From Micromonospora mirobrigensis (GTDB lineage: Bacteria > Actinomycetota > Actinomycetes > Mycobacteriales > Micromonosporaceae): a stretch of 64,000 bases of DNA. A program made the position numbers and the translations under genes. The notes under the pieces were generated by a model that was not told the DNA's origin, did not search any database, and worked only from the letters and a program-made list of their open reading frames with translations. Position 1 is the stretch's first letter. Every line of letters starts with the position of its first letter. The stretch covers positions 434,001-498,000 of the forward strand of contig NZ_FMCX01000003.1 in assembly GCF_900091555.1 (NCBI RefSeq), read 5' to 3'. Positions 43,275-52,506 of this stretch are shown piece after piece.

Positions 43275-43802
43275 ATGGACACGGGTCGAACGGTTCTCGG
43301 CTTGGCGGCGGCCGGCCTGCTGCTCGCCGGATGCGACGGTGGCGTCCCGTCGGCCGGGCCGAGCCCCGGCCGGTCCGGCACCGGCGCGGCGGCGGCCTCC
43401 GCCGACCCGGCCCCGGCCGCCACCACGACGGTCGCACCCGCAGCGACCTGCCCGCCCGACAACCGGCTCGACACGCTCATGGCCGACAGCGGTGGCGAAC
43501 TGGTCGGCAACCCCGGGGTGTTCTGGGCGTTGCTCTTCCCCGCCGAGGAACGGCTGCGCCCGGGCAGACAGCTCAAGATCGCGCTCAAGATGACCGGCTC
43601 CGGCGCGCTGAACCTGCGCGCCGTCGGACCGGGCGACGCGACCGTCGAGCCCGAGGGGTTCGATCCGCACGGCGCGAGCACCTGGGCCCGCCCCGGCGAC
43701 GAGTGGGGCTCCTACTGGGTCTTCCCCGCGCCCGGCTGCTGGACCATCCACGCCGAACGCGCCGACGGCACCCGCGGCGCCATCACCCTGCGCGCCGGCT
43801 GA
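43275..43802 (+). CDS. Lipoprotein of unknown function
   Basis: 175 residues. Lipoprotein signal with lipobox LLAGC (Cys about residue 20), then a ~40-residue Ala/Pro/Ser/Thr linker (GPSPGRSGTGAAAASADPAP). The folded part contains GGELVGNPGVFWALLFPAEERLRPGRQLKIALKMTGSG and ends SYWVFPAPGCWTIHAERADG, an immunoglobulin-like beta pattern with two Cys. Surface-exposed protein; no named family. 44 bases after oppF, followed by a strong terminator, so it could be read through from the opp operon. Confidence 0.75.
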   Translation: MDTGRTVLGLAAAGLLLAGCDGGVPSAGPSPGRSGTGAAAASADPAPAATTTVAPAATCPPDNRLDTLMADSGGELVGNPGVFWALLFPAEERLRPGRQLKIALKMTGSGALNLRAVGPGDATVEPEGFDPHGASTWARPGDEWGSYWVFPAPGCWTIHAERADGTRGAITLRAG

Positions 43803-43816
43803 CCGCCCGGACGCGA

Positions 43817-43854
43817 GAGGCCCCGCCCCCTGGAGGAAGAGGGGGCGGGGCCTC
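43817..43854. terminator. Very strong convergent terminator
   Basis: A perfect 15-bp stem, GAGGCCCCGCCCCCT with its complement, and an 8-base loop. It lies between the lipoprotein gene and the convergent BNR-type gene. Confidence 0.8.
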
Positions 43855-43902
43855 CGCCGTCCGGCCCGGGCCGCGGGACCGGTCCGGACCGGACGACGTC
43901 TG

Positions 43903-46536
43903 CTACAGCTGGGCCAGGTCGAACGCCCAGATGCCGCGACCGTGGGTGGCGACGTAGAGCGAGTTGGTCGCCGCGTCGTACTCGACGTCCATCCCGACGG
44001 TCAGCGGCAGGCCGGTGCCGAGCCGCTGCCAGGTGGTCGCCCCCGGCGCCCGGTAGAAGGTGGCCAGGTCGGTGGCGAGCACCAGCGCGCCGTTGGACAG
44101 CTCCTTGACCGAGCTGGCCGGCACGTCCGGCAGGTTCGCCGAGACGTCCTTCCAGGTCGCGCCCGCGTCGGTGGTCTCGAAGACGTGGCCGAAGCCGGCC
44201 CCCGGCCCCTCGGTGAAGCGGCGGGAGAAGCCGTTGACCGCGAGGAAGGCGTGCGAGGCGTTCGCCGGGTCGACCCCGACGCCCTGCACGAACCGGTTCG
44301 GGAACTCCGCCGGCAGGGTCAGCTGGTGCCAGCTGGCCGGGTCGTTCACCTTGCCGACCGCGACGCCGCGGGTGAAGCCGGCGTTGTTGCACGGCCCGCA
44401 CCAACCGACGTACGCGGTGCCGCCGGAGACGCCGACCGAGGTGGCGGTGTGCCCAGCGCCCAGGTCGAACACGTTGCTCCAGCCCTTGCCGTCGGCCAGC
44501 GACCAGCCCTTGGTGTTGACCCAGACGTGCTGGCCACCGGCCACCCAGACGTTGACGTCCCGGGTGTCGGCGGCGAACGGCGCGATGAACCGGGCCGGCT
44601 CGTCGCCCGGCGCCGAGGTGTACGGCTGGATGTCCCGCGAGGTGGAGGTCTCCGCCGTGCCCGGACCCGGGTTGGCGTTGCAGTTCTCGGTCAGCCGCAT
44701 GGCCAGGTTCGTGTACTCCTGCACCTGGCGGCAGCCGTTGGCCGGGTCGGCCAGCGAGTCGCCGCCGTCACCGCCGAAGTTGGAACCCATCACGGAGTCG
44801 CCGGCGCGCAGGTTCGACACGCCGTTGTCCTGGAGACCGCCGCTGACCACGTTGCCGGCCTTCGCCGGGTCCTTGCCGACCGCCACCGCGTAGTACTGGA
44901 GTGCGTCGATGGTGCCGTCGTTCAGGCTCTGCCAGTCGGTGGCGTGGCCGTCCTTGTCGGTCTTTCCGTTGACCGGGCGACGGTAGATGCCGCCGTCGTT
45001 GCCGACGTAGACGAACCCGTTGCCGACCGCCACCGAGTGCTGGTCGGAGTGGGTGGTCCTGCTGCACGTGTTCTGCGCGTCGTAGATGTTCCAGCAGGCG
45101 AAGTTGAAGTTCCAGTACGGCCCGACGGTCTTCCAGTTGGCGCCCGCGTCGGTCGACTCGTAGACCTCCTCCAGACCCGCCCAGACGTGGTTCGGGTTGG
45201 CCGGGTCGACGGTGAGGAACTGGTTGTACCAGGCCTGGATGCCGGGGCCGTAGCCCTTTCCGCCGACCGCCTGCTTCAGCGCGGAACCGGAGTTGCCCAG
45301 CTTCGCCGAGTCGGCGATCTTGTTCCACGGGCCGGCCGGGTTGCCGGTGTTGGAGACGTAGATGCCGTCCAGGTAGCTGTTGACGTTGCCGGCCGGCTTG
45401 TTCAGCTGCCTCGGCGACTGGTTGATCGCGTACAGCCTGCCGCCGTCGGCGGAGAACGCGAACGTCACGTAGCCGATGTCGTCGGCCGGCATGGCGCCGG
45501 TCGGGTTGACCTTCGTCCAGCCGCCCGCGGTGTAGTCGGTGGTCTCGTAGAAGCCGTTGTACGTGTCGCCGGAGCGCCAGGCGGAGGCCACCACGACGTG
45601 CTTCGGGTTGCGCGGGTCGTCGGCCACGTCGTTGACGATGTTCTTGTACGCGGCGTTCGCCGCCCCGGCGTTCGCCGCACCCGGCAGGTACGACGGGTTC
45701 GGCGCCCACTCGAACTTCCACGCGCCCGCGGCGCTGGTCATCGAGTGCGAGTACAGGCCCCGGTTGGTGGCCGCCCAGACCTTGCCGTCGAAGAAGCGCA
45801 GCTTGTTGATGACCGAGCTCTCCAGCTCGGTGCCGCCGACCCGGTCGCTCGGGCTGAACGTGCCGGTCGTCGGGTCGGCCAGCCGGTAGACGCCGGCGCC
45901 CACGAAGGAGGTGGCGCCGGTGTTCGCCTCGCCGGTGGCGTACCAGAGGGAACCGTCGGTGGCGAGCACGACGTCGCCGCTGGAGAGGGTGGGCAGCTTG
46001 TCGGTGATCGGCGTCCAGCTCCCGCCGCCGATCTTCGACCGCCACACACCGCCGTCGGCGCCGGCCGCGTACACGTGACCGCTGTTGTCGGCCGCGAGGC
46101 CGGTGATCCGGCCGGTCTGCAGGCCGGCGCCCCCGGAGGAGTTGGAGGCGTAGTCGCGGTAGCGGGGGTCGTCACCGTCGTATCTGATCTTCGTGACCTC
46201 GCGCCAGTTGCCCGCGGTCGCCGGCACGCTGCCCAGCTGGCTGAACGCGTTGGCGTACGCGCCCGGGGCGACGATGCCCGGCGCGGACCGGGCCTGGGCG
46301 AACTGCTCGGCGATGACCCGGGCCTCGAAGGCCTCCTCGCCCGCCTCGGCCGAGTTCTCCCCGGCCGCCATCTCCATGAACTCCCGAGGGTGCCAGGGCA
46401 TGTTGGCGCCCGGCTCGTCGGCTAGGCCGAGGGCTTCCTGCACCTCGTGGTTGGTGGCTACCACGCCACCGAGCGCGGCGGTCAGCACCAGCGCGCCCGC
46501 GATTGTCGCCGGCTTGCGCCAGCGGGACTTCGACAT
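43903..46536 (-). CDS. Large secreted beta-propeller (BNR/Asp-box, VPS10-like) protein
   Basis: 877 residues. GGAGG precedes the ATG at 46536. The signal peptide is KPATIAGALVLTAALGGVVA. The mature protein carries repeated Asp-box motifs (YESTDAGANWKTVG, VFETTDAGATWKDVS, DGGVWRSKIGGGSWTPI) and HVYAAG/VYVGNDGG blades typical of sortilin/BNR propellers, as in secreted xyloglucanases and sialidase-like proteins. At least eight Cys may form disulfides (ACWNIYDAQNTC, CGPCNN). No catalytic assignment is possible. Monocistronic and likely abundant, as codon use is strongly biased to C/G at third positions. Confidence 0.8.
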   Translation of the reverse strand: MSKSRWRKPATIAGALVLTAALGGVVATNHEVQEALGLADEPGANMPWHPREFMEMAAGENSAEAGEEAFEARVIAEQFAQARSAPGIVAPGAYANAFSQLGSVPATAGNWREVTKIRYDGDDPRYRDYASNSSGGAGLQTGRITGLAADNSGHVYAAGADGGVWRSKIGGGSWTPITDKLPTLSSGDVVLATDGSLWYATGEANTGATSFVGAGVYRLADPTTGTFSPSDRVGGTELESSVINKLRFFDGKVWAATNRGLYSHSMTSAAGAWKFEWAPNPSYLPGAANAGAANAAYKNIVNDVADDPRNPKHVVVASAWRSGDTYNGFYETTDYTAGGWTKVNPTGAMPADDIGYVTFAFSADGGRLYAINQSPRQLNKPAGNVNSYLDGIYVSNTGNPAGPWNKIADSAKLGNSGSALKQAVGGKGYGPGIQAWYNQFLTVDPANPNHVWAGLEEVYESTDAGANWKTVGPYWNFNFACWNIYDAQNTCSRTTHSDQHSVAVGNGFVYVGNDGGIYRRPVNGKTDKDGHATDWQSLNDGTIDALQYYAVAVGKDPAKAGNVVSGGLQDNGVSNLRAGDSVMGSNFGGDGGDSLADPANGCRQVQEYTNLAMRLTENCNANPGPGTAETSTSRDIQPYTSAPGDEPARFIAPFAADTRDVNVWVAGGQHVWVNTKGWSLADGKGWSNVFDLGAGHTATSVGVSGGTAYVGWCGPCNNAGFTRGVAVGKVNDPASWHQLTLPAEFPNRFVQGVGVDPANASHAFLAVNGFSRRFTEGPGAGFGHVFETTDAGATWKDVSANLPDVPASSVKELSNGALVLATDLATFYRAPGATTWQRLGTGLPLTVGMDVEYDAATNSLYVATHGRGIWAFDLAQL

Positions 46537-46815
46537 GTGAATCCTCCGGGATTCAGGGGGATCCCGGGCGGCTGTGGCCCGGGGAAGGGGGATCCGGGAC
46601 GGCGGATGGCCGCCCACGAACCTGGGGAAACGGACGGGCCTCGGGACACGACGGTCCCCGGTGGTGGCCGACGCCGGATCGGGCGGCGACGGGACGCCCA
46701 GGCCAGGGACCGGGGCCGGTGCGCCGTGCGGCGTGGGCCGGTGCGTCGGCGATCCTCGGACGGCGTGTGCAGCAGCCGGGTGACGGGCGTCGTGGGGTGG
46801 GTCGGCGTGGCCCGG

Positions 46816-47292
46816 TCAGGCGGCGGGTGGGGCCCGGCTGGGCAGCGTGCCGCGGGGCGGCAGCGGGACGGCCGGCGCCCGGTAACGCGGCGCGGCCACG
46901 GCGGCGACCGGCGGGCCACCGGCGCACACGGGCGGGCCGAGGAGGGGATCGTCCGGTCCGTCGCCGGTGGCGACGCCGGCGCGGTGGTCACCACAGGGCC
47001 CGCCACGCGCACCCTCCCGCAGCTCCGACGGTGCGCCGGGCCGCGCGAGGCGGTCCACGACGGCACGGGGGTCGCCGGTGGCCGGGGTGGTGCGGGATGA
47101 GGTGGTGACCGCAGCGTCGACGCGCCGTGCGTCCCCGTCGGGAACGTGCGACGCGTCGTGGACGATCGACCGGTGGGCGGCGGTGACCACCGCGCCGGGC
47201 TGATGGGTCTCCGCGCACGCCGGCGCGCCCAGCCCGGCCAGGACGAACGCCAACGCGACGGCGACGGCGCTCAGCCGTTCGAACACGCGCAT
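46816..47292 (-). CDS. Small exported protein, unknown
   Basis: 158 residues. A clear signal peptide (MRVFERLSAVAVALAFVLAG, then APACAE) is followed by a His/Asp/Pro/Arg-rich low-complexity region without a recognised domain. The start ATG at 47292 was chosen for the signal peptide, though only a weak CAGG site is upstream; a longer frame exists. The 279-base gap to the next gene (46537-46815) holds only the 5' region of the BNR gene. Coding status moderate. Confidence 0.5.
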   Translation of the reverse strand: MRVFERLSAVAVALAFVLAGLGAPACAETHQPGAVVTAAHRSIVHDASHVPDGDARRVDAAVTTSSRTTPATGDPRAVVDRLARPGAPSELREGARGGPCGDHRAGVATGDGPDDPLLGPPVCAGGPPVAAVAAPRYRAPAVPLPPRGTLPSRAPPAA

Positions 47293-47533
47293 GGGCGGAC
47301 CTGCCGGGGGGATCGGGGGGAACCGCTCGGGCCGGCGACCGCACGGGCCGGGGGCGGGAGGCGGCGGCGGGGAGAACGGGGAGGGTCGATCGCTTGCTGC
47401 CGCGACCACGCTAGCAACAACATTTGACCCACGGCAACGGCCGGGTCGCCGTACTTTCGGCTGCTCAGGGCCGCCGGCGTCCGCAGTGGAGGAGAAGGCG
47501 CGGGACGCCAAGACCGCGTCCCGCGCCGCGACC

Positions 47534-49105
47534 TCAGTGGAAGAAGTGCCGGGTGCCGGTGAAGTACATCGTCACGCCGGCCTCCTTGCAGGCGGCGATG
47601 GTCTCCTCGTCGCGGATCGAACCACCGGGCTGCACGATCGCCGTGACGCCCGCGTCGAGCAGGATCTTCGGCCCGTCGGCGAACGGGAAGAACGCGTCCG
47701 AGGCCGCCACCGCGCCCCGGGCCCGGTCGGCGCCGGCCCGGTCGACCGCCAGCCGCGCCGAGTCCACCCGGTTCACCTGGCCCATGCCCACCCCGACCGA
47801 GGCGCCGTCCCGCGCGAGCAGGATGGCGTTGCTCTTCACCGCACGGACCGCCCGCCAGGCGAAGACCAGGTCGGCCAGGGTCGCCTCGTCCGCCGCCTCG
47901 CCGGCCGCCAGCCGCCAGTTCGCCGGGTCGTCACCCTCGGCGTCGATCCGGTCCCGGGTCTGCACCAGCAGGCCGCCGGTGACCTCCCGCGACTCCACCG
48001 GCGGCGGGGCGTACGCGGGGGCGCGCAGCAGCCGGACGTTCTTCTTCGCCCGGAGCACCTCCAGGGCGCCCTCGTCGTACCCGGGGGCCACCACGACCTC
48101 GGTGAAGATCTCCGCGACCTGCCGGGCCAACTCCACCGTGACCGGCCGGTTGACCGCGATGACACCACCGAACGCGGAGACCGGGTCGCAGGCGTGCGCC
48201 TTGCGGTGCGCCTCGGCCACGTCCGCGCCGACCGCGATGCCGCACGGGTTGGCGTGCTTGATGATCGCCACCGCCGGCTGCCCGGTGAAGTCGTTCGCCG
48301 ACCGCCAGGCGGCGTCCGCGTCGACGTAGTTGTTGTAGGACATCTCCTTGCCGTGCAGCTGCTCGGCCTGGGCCAGCCCGGCCGGGGCGGCCGGGTCCAC
48401 GTAGACCGCCGCGCCCTGGTGCGGGTTCTCGCCGTAGCGCAGCACCGCCTGCCGGCGCAGCGCCGAACCGGTGAACCGCGGCCAGGCGTCGCCGTCGGAC
48501 GCCAGCTCCCGCGCGAACCAGTCGGCGACCGCCACGTCGTACTCGGCGATGTCGGCGAAGGCGCGGGCCGCGAGCGCCCGGCGCTGTGCCAGCGTGAAAC
48601 CGCCCTCGCCGAGGGCGGCCACCAGCTCCAGGTACGCGGCCGGGTCGGTCACCACGGCCACCGAGGCGTGGTTCTTGGCAGCGGCCCGGACCATCGCCGG
48701 CCCACCGATGTCGATCTGCTCGACGCACTCGTCCTGGCTCGCGCCGGAGGCGACGGTGGCCTGGAACGGGTAGAGGTTGGAGACCAGCAGGTCGATCCCG
48801 CCGATGCCGTGCTCGTCGAGCTGGGCGGCGTGCGAGTCCTTGCGCAGGTCGGCCAGGAGGCCACCGTGGATCTTCGGGTGCAGCGTCTTCACCCGGCCGT
48901 CGAGGATCTCCGGGAAGCCGGTCACCTGCTCCACTGCGGTCACCGGCACGCCGGCCCCGGCAATCGTCGAGGCGGTGCTGCCGGTCGAGACGATCTCCAC
49001 CCCGGCGGCGTGCAGCGCCCCGGCCAGCTCGACCAGGCCGCTCTTGTCGTAGACGCTGACCAGCGCCCGCCGGATCGGGCGGCGCTCGTCCCCAGTGGCA
49101 CTCAC
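47534..49105 (-). CDS. purH: Bifunctional AICAR transformylase/IMP cyclohydrolase
   Basis: 523 residues; last two steps of de novo IMP synthesis. The N-terminal MGS-like cyclohydrolase domain ([42 protein letters not shown]) is followed by the AICARFT domain ([42 protein letters not shown]) and ends GTRHFFH. GTG start overlaps the purN stop (GTGA), which argues against an upstream ATG at 49138. It uses 10-formyl-THF, which folD in this window supplies. Confidence 0.95.
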   Translation of the reverse strand: MSATGDERRPIRRALVSVYDKSGLVELAGALHAAGVEIVSTGSTASTIAGAGVPVTAVEQVTGFPEILDGRVKTLHPKIHGGLLADLRKDSHAAQLDEHGIGGIDLLVSNLYPFQATVASGASQDECVEQIDIGGPAMVRAAAKNHASVAVVTDPAAYLELVAALGEGGFTLAQRRALAARAFADIAEYDVAVADWFARELASDGDAWPRFTGSALRRQAVLRYGENPHQGAAVYVDPAAPAGLAQAEQLHGKEMSYNNYVDADAAWRSANDFTGQPAVAIIKHANPCGIAVGADVAEAHRKAHACDPVSAFGGVIAVNRPVTVELARQVAEIFTEVVVAPGYDEGALEVLRAKKNVRLLRAPAYAPPPVESREVTGGLLVQTRDRIDAEGDDPANWRLAAGEAADEATLADLVFAWRAVRAVKSNAILLARDGASVGVGMGQVNRVDSARLAVDRAGADRARGAVAASDAFFPFADGPKILLDAGVTAIVQPGGSIRDEETIAACKEAGVTMYFTGTRHFFH

Positions 49106-49722
49106 GGAATGGTGACCTTTCTCCCGGTGATCGTCCAACCTTCACGGACCAGGCGGCCGACCTGCTCGACGAGCTGGCGCCGCTCGGCTTCCTTGATGCG
49201 CTCGGTGAGCGCCTCGGTGTCGTCGCCGTCGAGGACCGGCACGGCGACCTGCGCGACGATCGGACCGGTGTCCATCCCCGCGTCGACGAAGAAGAGGGTG
49301 GCCCCGGTGACCTTGACGCCGTAGGCCAACGCGTCGCGGGGGCCGTGGATGCCGGGGAACGCCGGCAGCAGGGTGTTGTGCGTGTTCAGGTAGCGGTCGC
49401 CGAACGCGCCCAGGAAGTGCGGGCCGACCAGCTTCAGGAAACCGGCGCTGATCACCAGGTCGGGCCGGTGCTCCGCGACGTGGGCGGTCAGCGCCTTGTC
49501 CCAGTCCTCGCGGGTCGGGTGGTCCTTCAGCCGGTCCACGAAGGTCGGCACCCCGGCCGCCGCCGCCCGGTCCAGGCCGGCGATGCCGTCCCGGTCCGCG
49601 CCGACCGCCACCACGCGGGCGCCGTACCCGGGGTCGGCGGCGGCGTCCAGCAGCGCCTGGAGGTTGCTGCCGGAACCGGAGACGAGGACGACGAGGCGGG
49701 CGGCGGACGCGGGCTCGGTCAC
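49102..49722 (-). CDS. purN: Phosphoribosylglycinamide formyltransferase
   Basis: 206 residues. It formylates GAR with 10-formyl-THF. GAR site [15 protein letters not shown]; the catalytic block [37 protein letters not shown] contains the catalytic Asn and His, but the usual HPS is HNT here. The later Asp is in [12 protein letters not shown]. Order purN-purH with the PerM-type gene nearby matches other actinobacteria. Confidence 0.94.
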   Translation of the reverse strand: MTEPASAARLVVLVSGSGSNLQALLDAAADPGYGARVVAVGADRDGIAGLDRAAAAGVPTFVDRLKDHPTREDWDKALTAHVAEHRPDLVISAGFLKLVGPHFLGAFGDRYLNTHNTLLPAFPGIHGPRDALAYGVKVTGATLFFVDAGMDTGPIVAQVAVPVLDGDDTEALTERIKEAERRQLVEQVGRLVREGWTITGRKVTIP

Positions 49723-49925
49723 GCGGCAACCCTATCGGGCTGCCCCGGACGGCCGGCGGACGGGCGGTACGGCACGCCCCGGGGCCTGCGGCGCGGCGTC
49801 CGGTGGGTGGGCGGCGCGGTGTTCGTCTCGATCAACGGTCGCGTGGACGCGATACGCTGCCGATCGCTCGGTGTCCGGCGTACGCCCGGCCCGGGGACCG
49901 CCGTCGCCAACGAGGAGTACGCCGC

Positions 49926-50549
49926 ATGCAGCCCGGACAGCCCGGACAGGACCCGTACGGCCAGCAGCCCAACCAGGACCCGACCGCCCCCCACTACCCC
50001 GCCGACCCGTACGCGCCGCCGCCGCAGGCGCCCTACGGTCAGCAGCCCCCCGCCGGGCAGGACCCGTACGCCCCGCCGCCGCAGGCCCCGTACGGCCAGC
50101 CCTACGGCCAGCAGCCCACCTCGGGCCAGCCGTACGGCCAGCCGACCTCCGGGCAGCCCTACGGCCAGCCCACCTCAGGTCAGCCCTACGGCCAGCAGCA
50201 GCCCTACCAGGACCCGTACGCCCAGCAGCAGCCGCCGTTCGGCGCGCCGTCCTACCCGGGCGCCGGCTACCCGCAGCCGCAGGCGCAGAACAACACCCTC
50301 GGTCTGGTGTCGATGATCCTCGGCATCGCCGCGATCCCGATGCTCTGCTGCGTCTACCTGGGCATCCCGATCGGCATCGCCGCGGTGATCACCGGTTACC
50401 TGGGTCAGCAGAAGGTCGCCCAGGGCGTGGCCAACAACGGTGGCCAGGCCAAGGCGGGCATCATCTGCGGCGCCATCGCGGCGGTCCTCGGCATCGTGCT
50501 GCTCATCCTGGCGGTGGCCGGCGGCCTGAAGATGCCGACCAACCCCTGA
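49926..50549 (+). CDS. DUF4190-type membrane protein with Pro/Gln/Tyr repeats
   Basis: 207 residues. Residues 1-120 are a low-complexity Gln/Pro/Tyr/Gly tract with repeated SGQPYGQPT and PYAPPPQAPYGQ units, likely cytoplasmic and disordered. Two hydrophobic helices follow (LGLVSMILGIAAIPMLCCVYLGIPIGIAAVITGYL and AGIICGAIAAVLGIVLLILAVAGGL), the DUF4190 arrangement. GAGGAG sits about 8 bases before the ATG. Divergent from purN. Role unknown. Confidence 0.8.
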   Translation: MQPGQPGQDPYGQQPNQDPTAPHYPADPYAPPPQAPYGQQPPAGQDPYAPPPQAPYGQPYGQQPTSGQPYGQPTSGQPYGQPTSGQPYGQQQPYQDPYAQQQPPFGAPSYPGAGYPQPQAQNNTLGLVSMILGIAAIPMLCCVYLGIPIGIAAVITGYLGQQKVAQGVANNGGQAKAGIICGAIAAVLGIVLLILAVAGGLKMPTNP

Positions 50550-50564
50550 TCCACCGGCCCTCCG

Positions 50565-50600
50565 AAGGGGCGTCCCGGCCACGGCCGGGGCGCCCCTTCG
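50565..50600. terminator. Convergent terminator
   Basis: The outer stem GAAGGGGCG/CGCCCCTTC continues through CCCGGCC/GGCCGGG, between the DUF4190-type gene and the convergent PerM gene. Confidence 0.75.
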
Positions 50601-50624
50601 CCCTCTCCGGCACCCGCGTGCTGG

Positions 50625-51908
50625 TCAGCGGGGCGCGGGGCGGGGGGCCAGCACCTTGGCGGCGGCCGCGCCGAGCAGCGCGCCCCCCGCGACCACGGCC
50701 GTCGCCACCGCCGCCACCTGCCACGGCACCGGGCCCACCTGGGCCAGCCGGCCACCGCCGACCGGCCCGCCCGAGGCCGCCGCGGCGGCGCCGAGGAGCA
50801 GCCCGGCCACCGGGCCGGCGAGCGCCGCCGGCCCGACCAGCGCCCGCCAGCCCACCTCGACCCGACGCTCGGCGGCGTCCCGCAGCAGCCGGCGGCCGAG
50901 CAGCCAACCGGCGGCCATGGCGGCCAGCACCGGGACGGCGAGCAGCGCCGCGCCCACCCCGTCGACCGGGCCGCGCGGCAGCCCGGCCAGCAGGGGTACG
51001 GCCGGCAGCGCGCCGAGGGAGACCTCGCTGGTGCGTACGGCCGTGTCGACGCCGACGGCGAAGCCCGGCCCGAGCAGGTAGCTGGCCGACCAGATCGCGG
51101 CGTTCGGCGCGTAGGCGAGGCTGACCAGGGTGATCCCCGCCTGACCGGCCACCCCGGTCCGGTACGCGCCGATCATGTCCGCGGCGTCCCCGCCCCCGGT
51201 GGCCACGGCCAGCCCGGCCGCGCCGGCGCCCGCCCCGAGCAGCAGCAGCACGGCGACCACGCCGGCGCGGGCGCCGTGGGCCAGCCACCCCGGCGTCGCC
51301 CGGCCCAGCAGGGCGCCGACGCCGGTGGTGCCCAGCGCGCCGAGCAGCGCGCCCGGCACGCCGGCGGCCAGGCAGGTGAGCCCGGCCCGGAGCGGGGAGA
51401 CGTGCGTGCCGGCGATCCCGACCAGCAGGGCGGCCAGGGCCCCGACCAGGGCGTACGCGATCCCGACCGCGCCGGCCACGGTGAGCGCCGCCCGGGGTGA
51501 CCGGCCACCGCGGGCGCCGACGGCCCGGCTGGCGTGCACGCCGGCCCGGCTGAGCCGCCAGAGGCTGAGCCCGGTGAGCGCCAGCGGGCTGAGCCCGAGC
51601 GGGCCGGCGGCGGTCTCCAGCGGGACGCCGTGACCGAGCAGCCAACCCGCTCCCCCGGCGCCGAGCGCGCCCCACAGGGATCCGGTGTCGTCGCCGAGCC
51701 GCACCAGGGCCAGCACCACGACCACCGGCAGCCAGCCGGTGAGGGCGGCCCAGAGCGCCGCGACACCGGCGGCGACGGGTAGCGGCGCCCGGCTGCGGGG
51801 CGGCTCGCCGGCCCGCGGCGCGGGCACCCTCGGGCCCGCGCCGGGACGACCGGGCGGCCGGGTGCCGGCGCTGGGGCGGCGCGGCTGGTCAGGGGTGACG
51901 GAGGACAT
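50625..51908 (-). CDS. DUF6350/PerM-type polytopic membrane protein
   Basis: 427 residues with about eleven to twelve transmembrane segments. Recognisable elements: LPVAAGVAALWAALTGWLPVVVVLALVRLGDD near the start, GVPLETAAGPLGLSPLALTGLSLWRLSRAG, and LAYAPNAAIWSASYLLGPGFAVG. Mycobacterial PerM (next to purN-purH) supports cell division under stress; synteny here agrees, although the gene is separated from purN by a divergent gene. A Pro/Arg-rich cytosolic tail of ~40 residues begins the protein. Homology is from memory of the pattern. Confidence 0.75.
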   Translation of the reverse strand: MSSVTPDQPRRPSAGTRPPGRPGAGPRVPAPRAGEPPRSRAPLPVAAGVAALWAALTGWLPVVVVLALVRLGDDTGSLWGALGAGGAGWLLGHGVPLETAAGPLGLSPLALTGLSLWRLSRAGVHASRAVGARGGRSPRAALTVAGAVGIAYALVGALAALLVGIAGTHVSPLRAGLTCLAAGVPGALLGALGTTGVGALLGRATPGWLAHGARAGVVAVLLLLGAGAGAAGLAVATGGGDAADMIGAYRTGVAGQAGITLVSLAYAPNAAIWSASYLLGPGFAVGVDTAVRTSEVSLGALPAVPLLAGLPRGPVDGVGAALLAVPVLAAMAAGWLLGRRLLRDAAERRVEVGWRALVGPAALAGPVAGLLLGAAAAASGGPVGGGRLAQVGPVPWQVAAVATAVVAGGALLGAAAAKVLAPRPAPR

Positions 51909-52066
51909 CGCGTCTACTCTGGCATGCCGGACGGGCCGGAGCAGTCCGGTACCGCCCCCGACCGGCGGCGAGTTCCGTGATCCACGGATCCGGCCCCCCG
52001 ATCCGGTCTAGCCTCGGGCCAGGGACGCGACCTTCCCGTCGCGGCACCGACCGCTCGGAGGAAGCT

Positions 52067-52336
52067 GTGAACGCTCCGTATCCGCCGCCACCACCGCCGC
52101 CGGCCGCGGGCCGGGACCGCACCACCCTGTGGGGGGTCCTCGGCATCGTGCTCGGGCTGATCTGCTGCGGCATCCTGGGCATCGTCTTCGGCTACCTGTC
52201 GATCCGGGACGCCCGACGCTTCGGGAAGTCCCCGCTGCTCGGCTGGCTGGCCATCGCGGCCGGGGTGCTCAACATCATCATCAGCCTGGTGGTCCGGGCC
52301 CGGGGCAGCTACTACTACCCGTACTGGTACCGCTGA
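52067..52336 (+). CDS. Small DUF4190-like membrane protein
   Basis: 89 residues. A proline tract (PYPPPPPPPAAG) is followed by two helices: TLWGVLGIVLGLICCGILGIVFGYLSI and LLGWLAIAAGVLNIIISLVVRA, and a Tyr-rich end (SYYYPYWYR). GGAGGA at 52057-52062 supports the GTG at 52067. A short relative of the protein at 49926. Function unknown. Confidence 0.75.
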   Translation: MNAPYPPPPPPPAAGRDRTTLWGVLGIVLGLICCGILGIVFGYLSIRDARRFGKSPLLGWLAIAAGVLNIIISLVVRARGSYYYPYWYR

Positions 52337-52341
52337 GAAGC

Positions 52342-52378
52342 CCGAGGGGGCCGACCGGTGACCGGTCGACCCCCTCGG
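52342..52378. terminator. Terminator after the small DUF4190-like gene
   Basis: Stem CCGAGGGGG-c-CGACCGG with CCGGTCG-a-CCCCCTCGG around TGA, starting six bases after the stop. Confidence 0.75.
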
Positions 52379-52384
52379 CTCGTC

Positions 52385-52506
52385 GACGGGCCGCTGCGCG
52401 GCCCGTGGTGATCCCCCGGCCGCCGGAACGGCCGATGGAGATCCAGCCGGCCGCTCAGCGGCCGACCGTGATCCAGTCCGGCCGCTCAGCGGCCCGACAT
52501 GATCTC
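52385..52506. repeat. Four tandem 30-bp hairpin units derived from the sucD 3' end
   Basis: Units of the type CGGCCGCTCAGCGGCC-N6-TGATCCAGT repeat with GATC at 52410, 52440, 52470 and 52501, i.e. periods 30, 30 and 31. Each unit contains a GGCCGC...GCGGCC-type palindrome. The last unit is the real sucD 3' end including its stop at 52486-52488; the others are progressively diverged copies downstream of it. Confidence 0.8.

Noticed and set aside
52385..52506. Possible CRISPR-like array (regular 30-bp period)
   Set aside because: Units are contiguous and similar throughout, with no unique spacers and no cas genes; it is a tandem hairpin repeat.
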